DNA from: Erythroxylum novogranatense
Lineage: Eukaryota; Streptophyta; Magnoliopsida; Malpighiales; Erythroxylaceae
Assembly: GCA_029891385.1 (NCBI GenBank)
Contig: CM057228.1
Location: forward strand, 62,047,023-62,111,022
DNA: 64,000 nt
Direction of reading: 5' to 3'
Below, one piece after another: positions 49,413-61,147 of this stretch. Position 1 is the stretch's first letter, and each line of letters begins with the position of its first letter. The notes below the pieces were generated by a model, which saw only the letters and a list, made by a program, of their open reading frames with translations, made no database searches and was not told the DNA's origin. Both the position numbers and the translations under genes were made by a program.

Positions 49413-50092
49413 CTAGATCCTGACCGGTCTGCGACTGACTCTGTCTCGAAGTCGCTTTACTGCTCGACCGCTTGCAGCTCTCAACTCAACAAAGGTGCCC
49501 ATATCAGATCGGACTAACCTGGTACGAATCTCCAGATTAAGCCCTCCCTTGAATCTCCGACACCTGTCAGACTCTGTAGCAATCAGAACGGAGGCATAAC
49601 CCATCAACTCGTTGAACCGCACCTCATACTCTGCCACTGACATCGACCCCTGTCTCAACTTCAAGAACTCCTGCATCTTCATCTCCAAATAGACCTTGGG
49701 CATATAATTATCCCGAAAGGCACTCAAGAAATCTTCCCATATCGAATATGAGTCCGACGATGCATCGTCGGGACGGTCTTCCACCACCGATATCTTTGGA
49801 TCTCAAGCAAGGAAATCAGATAATCAAAACGCCATCCGAAGTCATGATCCATCGATCAAGGACTCTCTCGGCCCTCTCTAACCATCCTCACCTCGGCAGG
49901 TCTACTTTGCCATAAAGTCAACGACTCCTCGCCACGCAATCGATCATACCTCCTTTCCCATCTCGGGGGAACCCTAGGAGGCTGCTCCTCAAACCGAGGC
50001 ACTGAAGACTCCCTACTAGCTCGAACTGATCCATGGCCAGCTGGTTGATCTACCTGATCACCAAGGACGGATAACCTATAACAAAACCACAA
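49413..50092 (-). pseudogene. Gypsy gag
   Basis: On minus: VPRFEEQPPRVPPRWERRYD (frame 50092-49856), then the Retrotrans_gag domain DSYSIWEDFLSAFRDNYMP, LRQGSMSVAEYEVRFNEL and RRFKGGLNLEIRTRL (frame 49787-49413). Frameshifts separate the parts from each other and from the knuckle frame. Confidence 0.85.
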
Positions 50093-50164
50093 TTTCGATC
50101 AATTTCTGCTTTTCTTACGAAAATTCAAGCCTAAAATACACTATGCCCAAAAGATGCCAAACCT

Positions 50165-50177
50165 GGCTCTGATACCA
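50165..50177 (-). other. Primer-binding site of gypsy element
   Basis: The minus strand reads TGGTATCAGAGCC, complementary to the 3' end of initiator tRNA-Met. It lies five bases inside the 5' LTR. Confidence 0.9.
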
Positions 50178-50182
50178 CCTAA

Positions 50183-52013
50183 TGTAGCGCCCCCTTATCG
50201 TAGGGTACGCACCGGAACGGCCGTAGGTCATTCCGATACATAACCTACGATGAGGGGGCACTACGAACGATCATTTGTAAATTCCACATGGCATCAATAT
50301 AATAAAACTGTAATAACAATTTCACTAAATTTTAAACCAAAGATACTTCTCATTTCATTTCTTAAAAACCATAAATACATGATTCTGTCATGATTACATA
50401 CTGTACAAAACCAAAAGGAACTACAATAACTCCTAACTAGGTCATCCCCAAAAGATCCCAGCCGACCGACCTATGAGCCATACTTCTCTTGCCAGCGCTC
50501 ACACAGCAGAAAAAGTCTCGCTAACTGGAGCTAGGAGTCTACTAACGCTGACCTGAAAGATAATTGCAATGTTGGGTGAGTTTGCGAATTCAATGAGAAA
50601 TCATCATCGATGGTTCACCCAATTCATGCATTACGCAAAATTGCGTACAGATCAACACAATAACACACTCAGAATAGCAATCATAATTTCACTAAACAAT
50701 TATCACACATATGCATTTAACCCATTTCAAGAATTACAGCACAATCAGATGCTTGATGCATGACATTTTCTGTTTTATTTCAGTGTTGTGACGGGGCGTC
50801 AGTAAAGTCCCATTTCGGGCACATCAAACAGAAATCACGTTTTAGGGGTAGGAGAGCCCTCTGGGTATGCACTACTGCCCTCGTGCAATAGGGATAGAAG
50901 AGCCCTCTAGGTATGCACTATTCCCTACTTGGCCCTAGGCCCTCTTTCAGTAGTCGAGTTTATAGCTCTGGTCAGTGATTGCACCAGTCACAACCGTTAA
51001 TTTCCAATTTCCGATCATGCCTAGCATGCGTTTGCAATTCCACCATAACACATCTCATGCAACAGTATTAATTAAGGTCGAACAGATCAAACAATTCATA
51101 CAAAACATTTAACAAATCAGAGATTGAGGAACCAACTAGATTACTCACCTTTAAACTTCCGAGCTACTGCCGGGAAGTCTCTGCTACGTCGGAGGATCGA
51201 CACTCCACGTGAACCTTGGATTTAAGCTTTAAACCTTTGAAAATCACTCAAAATACACAAATCTCCAACTTAGGCACATCTACGGTTTTCACCTCTCACA
51301 ACTCCACAATCCATTTTTCTCTAACCCAAGCTTAGAGCTAGGCTAAAAGATGAGGAAGGAGCAATAACTGAAGAGAAAATGGAAGAAATACACAACGAAG
51401 AAGACCCACGAAGAGAAGAAGATGATCAAATTTTTCTTTCCAAAAGGAAGAGTGTCGTGGGAGGCAAATTCAAAGATTAGGGTTAATATAATAGAGATTT
51501 AAAAACTAAGGGCATGTTTGGCAACTCCTAGGCCACATGTCCAATTCTTAGGGTCTAAAAATCCAATTCCTATTCAAATTTTTCTCCCAATTTCACAATA
51601 ACTATGGATAATAAATCCTAACATCATAACTCAAATTATCTCATGTCAATCGTCAATCAATTTCGGAACCGGAATCCAATTTATCAGTCTTTAGGTCAAT
51701 TTTTCGATCCGAATATGATACTCTAAAATTTCGGAAAAATTTCTATAAATCCTCAAAAATATAAAACATATAATCCTACACTCTAATTCCATTTCTCAAA
51801 CCCCTAAATTTGATTTTTACTCCAATTTTCTAATTTACTTAATCAAGCCGGGGAATTGTCATACATCTATGTACATACGTATGCTTGTGCAATAAAAATC
51901 ATTTATCGATAATTAAAGAGGCAAATGCATGCGTAAATCAAGATATGCATGCACCCAATCCTAACTCGTCCAATTTACCGATATGCCCATCACATCGGTA
52001 ACAGGATGTTACA
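50183..52013 (-). repeat. 5' LTR of gypsy element (1831 bp)
   Basis: TGTAGCGCCCCC at the left edge and GGATGTTACA at the right edge. It is similar by eye to 43679-45509, with scattered substitutions and few indels. Most of the differences are near the left edge and in 50780-50900. Confidence 0.9.
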
Positions 52014-53472
52014 CTTAGTGTTAGGCAGTCCCCTTCTCTTGAGCTGTTGGAAGTAAAGTTAATGAAGGAGCTTGAGGAGATTCTTCTTCGTTAGGAGCTT
52101 TTCTGGTTTCAAAAATCACGTAGTGATTGGGTTTTATGGGGTGATAAAAATACCTCTTTCTTTCACCAAAGAACAATTTGCAGAAGGAAGAGAAACAGGA
52201 TTGAGTTACTTAAAGATGATTTTGATGTGTGGCATGATCCAGGTATTCTTTGTTCTTTGGCTGTTAATTATTTTTCTAATTTTTATTTGGAAGACTATTC
52301 TTCTAGGCCCTCTTATCATCTCAAAGGGTGCTTCCCTACTCTTGGTGATAGAGTGTTGAGTTGTGCTAACAATTTTACTAATGAAGAGATTAGAAAAGCT
52401 CTTTTTGATATGAAACCTTGGAAATCGTCTGGAGTCGATGGTTTATAGGCTGGTTTTTATCAGTCTCAGTGGCATAAGGTCGGGTCGGATGTTTGTAATG
52501 AAGTTCGTCGTATTCTTCATGGCGGTGGTATTAGCCCTCAGATGAATAAAACTCGTATCTGTTTAATCCCAAAGGTTGATGTCCCCAAGCACATCTCTCA
52601 GTATCGGCCTATCTCTCTTTGTACTGTTATGTACATGATTGTTAAAAAGGCTTTAGCTAACAAAATTAAAATGTTGATGCCTTCTCTTATAGGGCCTACT
52701 CAGACTAGTTTTGTATCTGGTAGGCATATAACTGAGAACATTATTATTGTGCAAGAAGTTGTGCATTCCATGCGGAACAAGAAAGGAACACTGGGGTTCA
52801 TGGCTATTAAGGTTGATCTTGCCAAGGCTTATGATTGGATTAGCTGGCATTTTTCTAAGGACACTCTCCTGGATGTTGGTTTTCCCTCTAATTTTCTGGA
52901 AGTTATTATGGACTGTGTAACATCTTCTTCAATGCAGCTTTTGTGGAATGGAGGTTTGTCTTATTCCTTTTTTGCCAACTCGAGCTTTGCGGCAAGGTTG
53001 TCCCTTGTCACCTTATTTGTTCGTCCTTTTCATGGAAAGATTATCTCATGGAATTTTAAATTCGGTTAATGAAGGAAATTGGTTGCCTATTCGTCTCAAG
53101 AAGGATGGTCCTCTCTTGAGTCATTTGTTCTTTGCTGATGATCTTCTTCTCTTTGCTAGAGCTGAAATGTCTCAAGTTTGCATTATTAAAGAGGTCATTG
53201 ATAGATTTTGTGCTAGCTCGGGTCAGTTGGTCAATGCCCATAAAACTAGTGTTTATTTCTCCAAACAAGTTACTGCTCAAAAGCATCATGAGTTGAGTAC
53301 AGAGCTGAGTTTTCATGAAACTACAGATTTGGGAAAATACCTAGGAGTACCTCTCCTACATTCTCAGACTACCAAGAAGCACTACGCCTATATTTTGGAT
53401 CGTATGAATTCTAAGATTGCTGCTTGGAATGCTACTAATCTTTCTTTTGCAGGGCGTGTTACTTTGGCCAAG
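52014..53472 (+). pseudogene. LINE ORF2 reverse transcriptase
   Basis: Resumes after the gypsy element: SLELLEVKLMKELEE, FQKSRSDWVLWGDKNTSFFH, IRKALFDMKPWKSSGVDG then a stop (52446), KTRICLIPKVDVPKHISQYR, PISLCTVMYMIVKKALANK, IKVDLAKAYDWISW, then after a frameshift near 52970 LRQGCPLSPYLFVLFMERL, LFFADDLLLFARAEM, ASSGQLVNAHKTSVYFS, LGKYLGVPL and NLSFAGRVTLAK. The FADD catalytic motif is intact (about 53135). The block ends at the copia junction near 53472, with about ten LINE codons missing before 63008. Confidence 0.9.
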
Positions 53473-54044
53473 AGATGGTACCTTCCCATCACTCATGGGA
53501 TAACACTCTCGAAATCTATGTGTCCTAAGACACAAGATGAGATGATGCACATGAATATGATCCCGTATGCATCTGCAGTAAGATCTATCATGTATGCTAT
53601 GCTATATACGAGACCCGATGTATCATATGCTCTAAGTATTACGAGCAAATACCAATCAGATCCTGGTGAGGGTTACTGGGTGGCTGTCAAGAATATCCTC
53701 AAGTACTTGCGAAGGACTAAGGATGTTTTTTTTGATATATGGAGATGGAAATCTCCAGGTGAGCGGGCATACAGATGCTAGTTTTCAATCTAATAAGGAT
53801 GATTCCAAATCCCAATCAGGTTATATATTCACACTGAACGGCGGGGCGGTCAGTTGGAAGAGTTCCAAATAAGAGACAACTGCCGATTTAACAACCGAGG
53901 TAGAGTACATTGCTGCTTCAAATGCAGCAAAGGAAGCAGTTTGGATCAAAAAGTTCATTACTGAACTTGGTGTGGTTCATAGTTGTGATGGGCCCATACA
54001 GTTGTATTGTGACAACAATGGGGCTATTGCGCTGGCGAAGGAAC
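53473..54044 (+). pseudogene. Duplicate copia RNase H fragment
   Basis: Matches copia C 60364-60935 closely: ITHGITLSKSMCPKTQDE, SYALSITSKYQS, VAVKNILKYLRRTKDVF, SGHTDASFQSNKDDSKSQ and GGAVSWKSSK. It joins LINE sequence on the left at ccaagaga, a string also present at this place in copia, and joins LTR sequence on the right at gaac/cacttg. Confidence 0.85.
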
Positions 54045-54624
54045 CACTTGAACTAGATTTGACGTAGTCAGTCTAGTAAGAGTTGACACTTTGCCCATAC
54101 TCTTAACCAAGTGGGGTATAGCATGGTGAAAGGATGAATTGCACAGTAATTGTCTATGGAACTGTTCGTGATGTGGTTCATGATGAACATATGTTCATTC
54201 GTCAAACCAATTACTTTCCGGTCAATTGGGGGTCATGATGTATTGCTAGATACCGCTCATGACTTGCTTGGATTAAGTGTTAATCTAAGTGGCCAACATA
54301 ACCGGGAACCTAATGGGTCACACGCATAAGAGTGATTCGGAGAATTCGTAAAATAGTTTTGGACAGAGATCCAATATATGGAGAGCAATAGGACTAAATG
54401 GATCCCGATGAGATCGAGATATGTCCCGATGAGATCGCGACATCGATATTGTTGAGACAGGTCTTCGGTGTTTTTTTCCATACCGGGACCCGGTAGGACC
54501 GACCCCAGTGTGACTGGACCACTTCAACATTTATATACATATATATATCTTATTAATTAATTAAGTAATTAATATATATATATGTGTGTTTACGTGGTAG
54601 AAGGAGAGGAGAACACTTATTTTA

Positions 54625-54663
<39 letters not shown>

Positions 54664-55118
54664 GCTAACGTGGAAGCCTTGTCACCATTTTGCATTTAAT
54701 GTCTTTAAATTGTTAAAGACAAATAAAAGGGTGAGAATAAGGATGATGTTCGTGGGTTTTGGAGTAGAAAGGGTTTAGGAAACCAAGCTTCTCCTCTCTT
54801 TGAAGCTCACGATCATCTCCTCCAAGATTCATTTTCTCCTCTCCAAGTTTCTTCCTCAAGCTTCTCCTTATCTCTCCAAGAACAAGGTAAGAGCTAGCAC
54901 TCTCTCCCTTGTTCTAGCTATTCCCGGGTCAAAGAGTTTGCCCCGGTTAGGTTCTCCGATCTCTGCGTGGATACCGTTAGAGACGGTCTCCTTTGGCCGT
55001 TATGGTTTGATTTCGATATATAGACACATGGATCCTAGCTTTCGGGAAGGTCCCGGAATAAAAAAATTTTGTTTTTCGCACCGTGTGCATGTGATGCACA
55101 CACCGGGATTTTCCTACA
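54045..55118 (+). repeat. 5' LTR of copia C, left part deleted (1074 bp)
   Basis: Corresponds to about 61912-63007 of the 3' LTR. The first about 765 bp of the LTR are absent, and RNase H sequence stands in their place. It ends TTTTCCTACA next to the primer site. Confidence 0.9.
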
Positions 55119-55119
55119 A

Positions 55120-55132
55120 TGGTATCAGAGCC
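55120..55132 (+). other. Primer-binding site of copia C
   Basis: TGGTATCAGAGCC, one base after the LTR. It is complementary to initiator tRNA-Met. Confidence 0.9.
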
Positions 55133-56244
55133 ACTTGTGTCGTATATAACGAAGAAATCATAACTAGGTTGGAGCTGCCTATTGGTTGTAACGATGATGC
55201 ATGTTTACTGTGCTAAATTCGAAATCAGTATAGAAATATTGTTTTCGAAATTTTCTTGCCCAGATGTGCTCATAAGATGTTATTGAATATGTCTGTAGAA
55301 GGAAAGAATTTATCAATGTGATTTGATATGGTTTTGTTAATTTATTCCATAATGTTCTAGTTGCTGTGTTTGTGCACAATCCTTGAACAGGCATGCTTAT
55401 AAATTCGAGAATAAATTGTAAAAAAATTATTTTTTGTATTTTCTTTCACCGACATGTCTCTAAGATGTTTATGAATGTCTATGAGAATGGAAAAATATTT
55501 TCGAGGTCATTTACTATTTATTTGAGAATTTATTGTGTGCTGCTGGGAATATCTGTGTTGAGGAACACATATTCAACATTGGCTTTGTTGCTGAGGTTGA
55601 TTGAGTTTTTGTTGGAAATAAATCCTGAAAAAATTCATGGAGCATGTTGTGAACATGTTGTAACCTCTTTAATTTTCTCAGAATTTATTGAAATTGTTTC
55701 AATGAGTTTTTCAAGCAAAAGACAGAGCTTGACAGTTTTGAGAAAGTTTCTGGAACTGTTTTGTTTGGAATGTTTGAATGTGTATTTCTCAATTACAATG
55801 CCTTGGATTATTTTTAATGTGATTAAAAATATGTTACATTGATTTTGTATGCTTGCCAAACAAATTTTCTTGAAATTGGGTTTCCAAAAATTTTCGGATG
55901 TCAAATATGTCACATTAGCGTCTCGTTAGTATATTTCATTGTCTTGATTGTTTTGGCCATCACAAATTTTGTGACCAGTGCCGAAGTAGTCTTGATAAAG
56001 TGTAGACTACCTAGAGATACTTAGGGTGATAGTTTGATATTCTCAAATTATTTGAAAATCTAAGTAAATAGTAGTGTATTCATCGATTTCAAGTTTTTCA
56101 TGTATAATATGATTATATGTATGGTAAGCATGATATAATGAAAGTGTTTCATTGGTACATCAAAGTAGAGTATATCACACTTGGTATTGTGAATTGGAAC
56201 TGCACGGATTGAGAAATTAGCCGATTAAAGAGCAATTCTATAGA

Positions 56245-56445
56245 TATAAGTCGACTTGTAGGTTCAAACAAGTCGATTTACACATGCACTAGTAGACTTG
56301 TATTCTCAGGTAAGTCGACTTGCACAATGGTATAAGTCGACTTGCATGTGCACAGTAGCATAAGTCGACTTGCATGCTTAGACAAGGCGACTTACACATG
56401 CACAGTAGCATATGTCGACTTGCATGCTTAGACAAGTCGACTTAT
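56245..56445 (+). repeat. AAGTCGACTT palindrome array, copia C leader
   Basis: About eight units of ATAAGTCGACTTG or ACAAGTCGACTTA type, some decayed (gtcgattta, aggcgactta). A 36-38 bp higher-order unit (gcacagtagcata plus palindrome) repeats near 56355 and 56400. Confidence 0.85.
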
Positions 56446-56652
56446 ACATGCTTAGGTGGGATGATGGATGATTATAGGTATAGATTCAATGTGATTGATG
56501 CCCTAAATCATTCCATATAGTCATAGTGACTATAATCCTACAGCTTGGAGAAGAAGAAGAGTGAAGAAAGATGAAATCCCTCACATATAATATGAAAACT
56601 AACGCCTTCCATTAATATGGGGAGAACCAGAGTTCTTATAGAGTTCGGGTTG

Positions 56653-57037
56653 TTAGGTAAACCCAAGTTCACTCTATACGGATATGTTCGAACCATGGAA
56701 ATAAGATTTTCGAATTAATGGGTCGGTTTTCACTGGAAGCGTTGATTTGTTGAGTAAACTCAAGGTCAACGTAGATAGAGGCGAAATTGGGTAGCGTACA
56801 TCAAATGTACGCGTATCAAGAGTTGATAACCCAATGTGTGTGCATACATCACGAGTTGATAGTACTAGTTGATAATTGCACCTATGATGTAACTGGTATG
56901 ACCGATACCTGCCGATTGATCTAAGGTGGCTTATTGGGTAAACCCAAGGTCATTTTAGTAATGTCGGATATATATGATGTAATTGGTATGACCGATACCT
57001 ACCGATTGACCTAAGGTGGCTTGTTGGGTAAACCCAA
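56653..57037 (+). repeat. Four hairpin units, copia C leader
   Basis: TTAGGTAAACCCAA (56653-56666), TTGAGTAAACTCAA (56750-56763), and TTGGGTAAACCCAA (56934-56947 and 57024-57037). The stem is five base pairs (one mismatch in the first) and the loop is TAAA. Confidence 0.85.
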
Positions 57038-57221
57038 GGTCATTTTAGTAATATCGGATATCAACCCACTAGGACATTTTGTCATAATGTTTCTTGGATT
57101 TGTAATGAGGGTTATGGATTCTTTAAAACTAGTGGGAATCATATGCATGTCATGCAAGTCCTTATGATCATGCATTTAATTCTATTCTAACATTCTTTCT
57201 CTCTTTTTAGGTTGATTGAAG

Positions 57222-58073
57222 ATGACTTTCAGTGTGAATTTGCGCTCACTAATGGATTCTAATAAGTTAACTGGACCCAACTTTCTCGATTGGCTGAGAA
57301 ATCTGAGAATTGTTCTCAGATCTGAGTAACTGGGCTATGTCTTAGATGTTCCACTTCCTGATCCACTTGCTGTTGATGCTTCTGATGAGGATCAGAAAGC
57401 TTATCGTAAGCATCTCAAAGATAGTGACATGGCTACTTGTATTATGCTCGCATCTATGTCACCAGAGCTGCAGAAGCAGCATGAGTCTATGGATGCTAAT
57501 GCTATAGTGTTTCATCTTAGAGAGCTTTTTGATGAGCAAGCTCGGTTTGAAAGGTTCGAGACCTCGAGGCTACTCTTCACTACTAAGATGACTCCAGGTT
57601 CATCTGCAGTGCAGTATGCACTGAAGATGAATGGGTATATTAAGAGGTTGGTCGTCTTGGGTTTTGTTATGGATTATGAATTAAGTGTTGAATTAATTTT
57701 GGTTGGATTGTCTGATAGTTATTCACAGTTTGTGTTGAACTATCGAATGAACCAAATATCCACGACAATCCCTGAGTTGATCAATCTGCTTAAGACAGCA
57801 GAGCAAGCTATCAAAAAGGATAGCAAGTCATTGCTCGTGGTGGACTCTTCTTCTTTTGGTTCGAAGAAAAAGAAACTAAAGAAGAAAAGGTCTAAGAAAC
57901 CAAAAGGAAATGCAGCCAAAAAAAAAACCAAAGAAACTGCACCAAAAGGAACTTGCTTCCATTGTGGCAAGACTGACCACTGGAAGCAAAACTGTAAAGT
58001 CTATCTGGAAGAATTGAAGCAGAAGAAGGCATCGATGCCTCACTCCTTCGTGTATGTTTGTCATCGAGGTTAA
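57222..58073 (+). pseudogene. Copia C gag
   Basis: ATG 57222 begins MTFSVNLRSLMDSNKL and reads FLDWLRNLRIVLRSE, then a TAA at codon 36 (57327-57329). The same frame continues to FRELFDEQA-type sequence (HLRELFDEQARFERF), GYIKRLVVLGFVMDYELS, LNYRMNQISTTIPELINLL, a lysine-rich stretch and the zinc knuckle CFHCGKTDHWKQNC (about 57955-57996). So only one stop interrupts about 280 codons. This is the best gag of the family here. Gag forms the particle and binds RNA through the knuckle. Confidence 0.88.
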
Positions 58074-61000
58074 TCTGCTTTCGACCATAACATATGGGTA
58101 TTAGATACCGTTGTGGCTCACACATATGCAATGATACGCAGGGCCTCGGGATGATGAGAGATGCTCATGAAGGAGAACTAGACTGCAGATAGGAAATGGA
58201 GCAAGAGTTGCGATTAGCCGAGGCACTTATCTTTGTCACTCCCCAGTGGGCTTGTAATTAAATTGGATGAATGTTATTTTGTACCTGTTTTAACAAAGAA
58301 CATATTGTCTGTTTCTTGTTTAAATAGAGCTGGTTTCAATTTGACTTTTAGTAACAATGGTTGTTCTATTAGTTTAAATGGAATGCTTTATGATACTGGT
58401 ACATTATGCAATAGAATTTACATATTAGATATGTCACATCTAATTATGAATGTCAATGACACGAAAAGACATAAACGAGATAATTTAAAATCAATTTACT
58501 TATGGCATTGTCGCCTTGGCCATATAAATGAGAGACGCATAGCTAAGCTCCATAAGAGTGGAAGTTTAGGGTCATTTGATTATGAATCATATGACACATG
58601 TGAATCTTGTTTATTAGGCAAGATGACTAAGTTACCCTTTAAGGAAAGGGTGAACGAGTGATCAAGTATTAGACCTAATACATTCGGATGTATGTGGTCC
58701 GATGTCCATCCATGCTAGAAGTGGTTGTCTTTACTTCATTACCTTTATCGATGATTATTCTCGATATGGGTACCTATATCTGATGAGATACAAATCTGAA
58801 GCATTTCAAAAGTTCAAACAATTCAGAAATGAAGTAGAAAACTAACTTAGGAAAAGTATCAAAACATTACGATCCGATCGTGGTGGGGAATACTTAGACC
58901 AACAATTTTTAGATTATCTCAGAGATATTGGGATTTTATCTCAATGGACTCCACCTTACACACCACAGCATAATGGTGTGGCAGAAAGGAGAAATCGAAC
59001 CTTGTTGGACATGGTACAATCAATGATGGGCTTTGCAAAGTTACCAAAATCCTTTTGGGGGTATGCACTCGAGACAGCTGTTTATTTGTTAAACAGAGTT
59101 CCATCAAAGACAGTTGATGTTACTCCATATGAGATGTGGACTAACAAAAGACCCTATCTTACTCATTTGAAAGTTTGGGGTTGTCCTGCTTATGTGAAGC
59201 GGATACAGTCAGATAAACTTGATGCAAAGTCTAACAAGTGTTTGTTTGTAGGATATCCTAAAGAAACAATGGGATATCAATTCTACCTTGCTGAGGAACA
59301 AAAAGTGTTTGTTTCAAAGCACGCTATCTTTTTAGAGAAAGAGTTTCTTTTACAAGAAGACAGTAGGAGCAAAATTGAACTTGAAGAAGTTCAAGATGCT
59401 CAACAGACGCAGATCAATCTGGTGAACTCAAACTGTGACTCATATGATGAAGTAATATTCAACCTTCTACAACACATGAAGTTCAGAGGTCATGTAGGAT
59501 ACGCCTATTCCCGAGAGATATGGATTTCATGAATGAACATAATGACGCATCGCTCATAGAAGATAATGAGCCTACCACCTATGAAGAGGTTTTGAAGAGT
59601 TCGAGTCTAAAAATAGCTTCATGCCATGAAGTCGAAATGGATTCCATGTATGAAAACCAAGTATGGAATTTGGTCGAGGCACCAAGGAATAAAACCCATA
59701 GAGGTAAATGGGTTTTCAAAAGAAACCGACATGGATGGTAATGTGATTACTTATAAAGTTAGGCTTGTGGCTAAAGGTTTTCGTCAAATACAAGGAATTG
59801 ACTACGACGAGACCTTCAGCCCAGTAGCAATGCTTAAATCCATTAGAATACTCCTAGTCATTGCCACTCATTATGATTATGAGATATGGCAAATGGATGT
59901 GAAGACAGCTTTCCTAAATGAAAATTTGACTGAGGATGTGTATATGACACAACCTGAGGGCTTCATCTCCTATGATAACGAAAAGGTATGCAAGCTTAAA
60001 AATCCATCTATGGATTGAAACAAGCATCCAGGAGTTAGAATATCCGTTTTGATGAGGTAATCAAAGAGTTTGGTTTCTCACAAAATCCGGATGAACACTG
60101 TGTGTATAAGAAGGTTAGTAGGACTGCAATCGTATTCCTTGTGCTATATGTAGATGACATATTATTACTAGGAAACGATGTCTCTATGCTACAATATGTG
60201 ATGATTTAGTTGTCCAAACAATTTGTCATGAAAGACCTTGGTGAAGCAACTTATATCCTTGGGATAAAGATTTATAGAGATAGATCAAAAAGATTGCTTG
60301 GTCTTTCACAATCAACGTACATAGACAAGATGTTAAAGAGGTTTAGCATGGAACAATCCAAGAGAGGGTACCTTCCCATCACTCATGGGATAACACTCTC
60401 GAAATCTATGTGTCCTAAGACACAAGATGAGAGGATGCATGAATATGATCCCGTATGCATCCGCAGTAGGATCTATCATGTATGCTATGCTATATACGAG
60501 ACCCGATGTATCATATGCTCTAAGTGTTACGAGCAGATACTAATCGGATCCTGGTGAGGGTTACTGGGTGGCTGTCAAGAATATCCTCAAGTACTTGTAA
60601 AGGACTAAGGATGTTTTCTTGATATATGGAGATGGAAATCTCCAGGTGAGCGGGCATACAAATGCTAGTTTTCAATCTGATAAGGATGATTCCAAATCCC
60701 AATCAGGTTATATATTCACACTGAACGGCGGGGCGGTCAGTTGGAAGAGTTCCAAACAAGAGACAACTGTCGATTCAACAACCGAGGCAGAGTACATTGT
60801 CGCTTCAGATGCAGCAAAGGAAGCAGTTTGGATCAAAAAGTTCATTACTGAACTTGGTGTGGTTCATAGTTGTGATGGGCCCATACAGTTGTATTGTGAC
60901 AACAATAGAGCTATTGCGCAGGCGAAGGAACTAAGGTCTCATCAACGATCTAAACACGTGCTCCGCAGATATCATCTGATCAGGGAAATCATTGGTCGAG

Positions 61001-61126
61001 GTGATGTCCAGATAGAGAGAATTCTCACAGAGCAGAATATTGCTGATCCGTTGACAAAGCCATTGTCACAGAAGAATTTTGATTCTCTTGTACTCGCTTA
61101 TGGTATTAGATACCAAGGCGATTGAC
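58074..61126 (+). pseudogene. Copia C pol (protease to RNase H)
   Basis: Protease remnant near 58095-58135 (WVLDT, then a lost base), GAG-pre-integrase 58233-58661 (LWHCRLGHINERRIAKLH, CESCLLGKMTKLPF), integrase (HSDVCGPMSIHARSG; TLRSDRGGEYLDQQF; YTPQHNGVAERRNRTLLD), an open frame at 58978-59532 with LKVWGCPAYVKR, RT from 59626 (VRLVAKGFRQIQGIDYDET, WQMDVKTAFLNENL, MTQPEGFISYD; YVDDILLLGNDVSM near 60150) and RNase H at 60619-61125 (EAEYIVASDAAKEAVW, QLYCDNNRAIAQAKELR, ENIADPLTKPL-like end, stop after GIRYQGD). Integrase D, D, E and the RT YVDD are present. Four or five frameshifts prevent one polyprotein. Confidence 0.88.
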
Positions 61127-61134
61127 TTTAGGTC

Positions 61135-61144
61135 AAGTGGGAGA
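61135..61144 (+). other. Polypurine tract of copia C
   Basis: aagtgggaga just before the 3' LTR. Confidence 0.8.
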
Positions 61145-61147
61145 TTT

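Larger units (their letters stand above)
43679..52013 (-). mobile_element. Ty3/gypsy chromovirus (Tekay type), complete with both LTRs
   Basis: Minus-strand element: 5' LTR 50183-52013, primer site 50165-50177, gag, protease, RT, RNase H, integrase, chromodomain remnant, polypurine tract 45511-45522, 3' LTR 43679-45509. Both LTRs are 1831 bp by these limits. It lies between the endonuclease and RT of the LINE. A target duplication was not found: the left flank is tggta and the right is cttag. The first two LTR bases on the left also differ, so a little DNA was probably altered there. Coding regions carry several stops and frameshifts. Confidence 0.9.
55133..57221 (+). other. Copia C leader
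   Basis: A 2.1-kb non-coding leader. Palindrome array at 56245-56445 and hairpin units at 56653-57037. The frames at 55393-55842 and 55839-56024 contain no recognisable protein and are not kept in copia B. Confidence 0.75.

Noticed and set aside
43674..52018. Target duplication of the gypsy element
   Set aside because: The five bases left (tggta) and right (cttag) do not match, so none is claimed.
52948..53781. Open frame of 277 codons
   Set aside because: It is a chimera reading from LINE reverse transcriptase straight into the copia fragment at about 53473, not a real gene.
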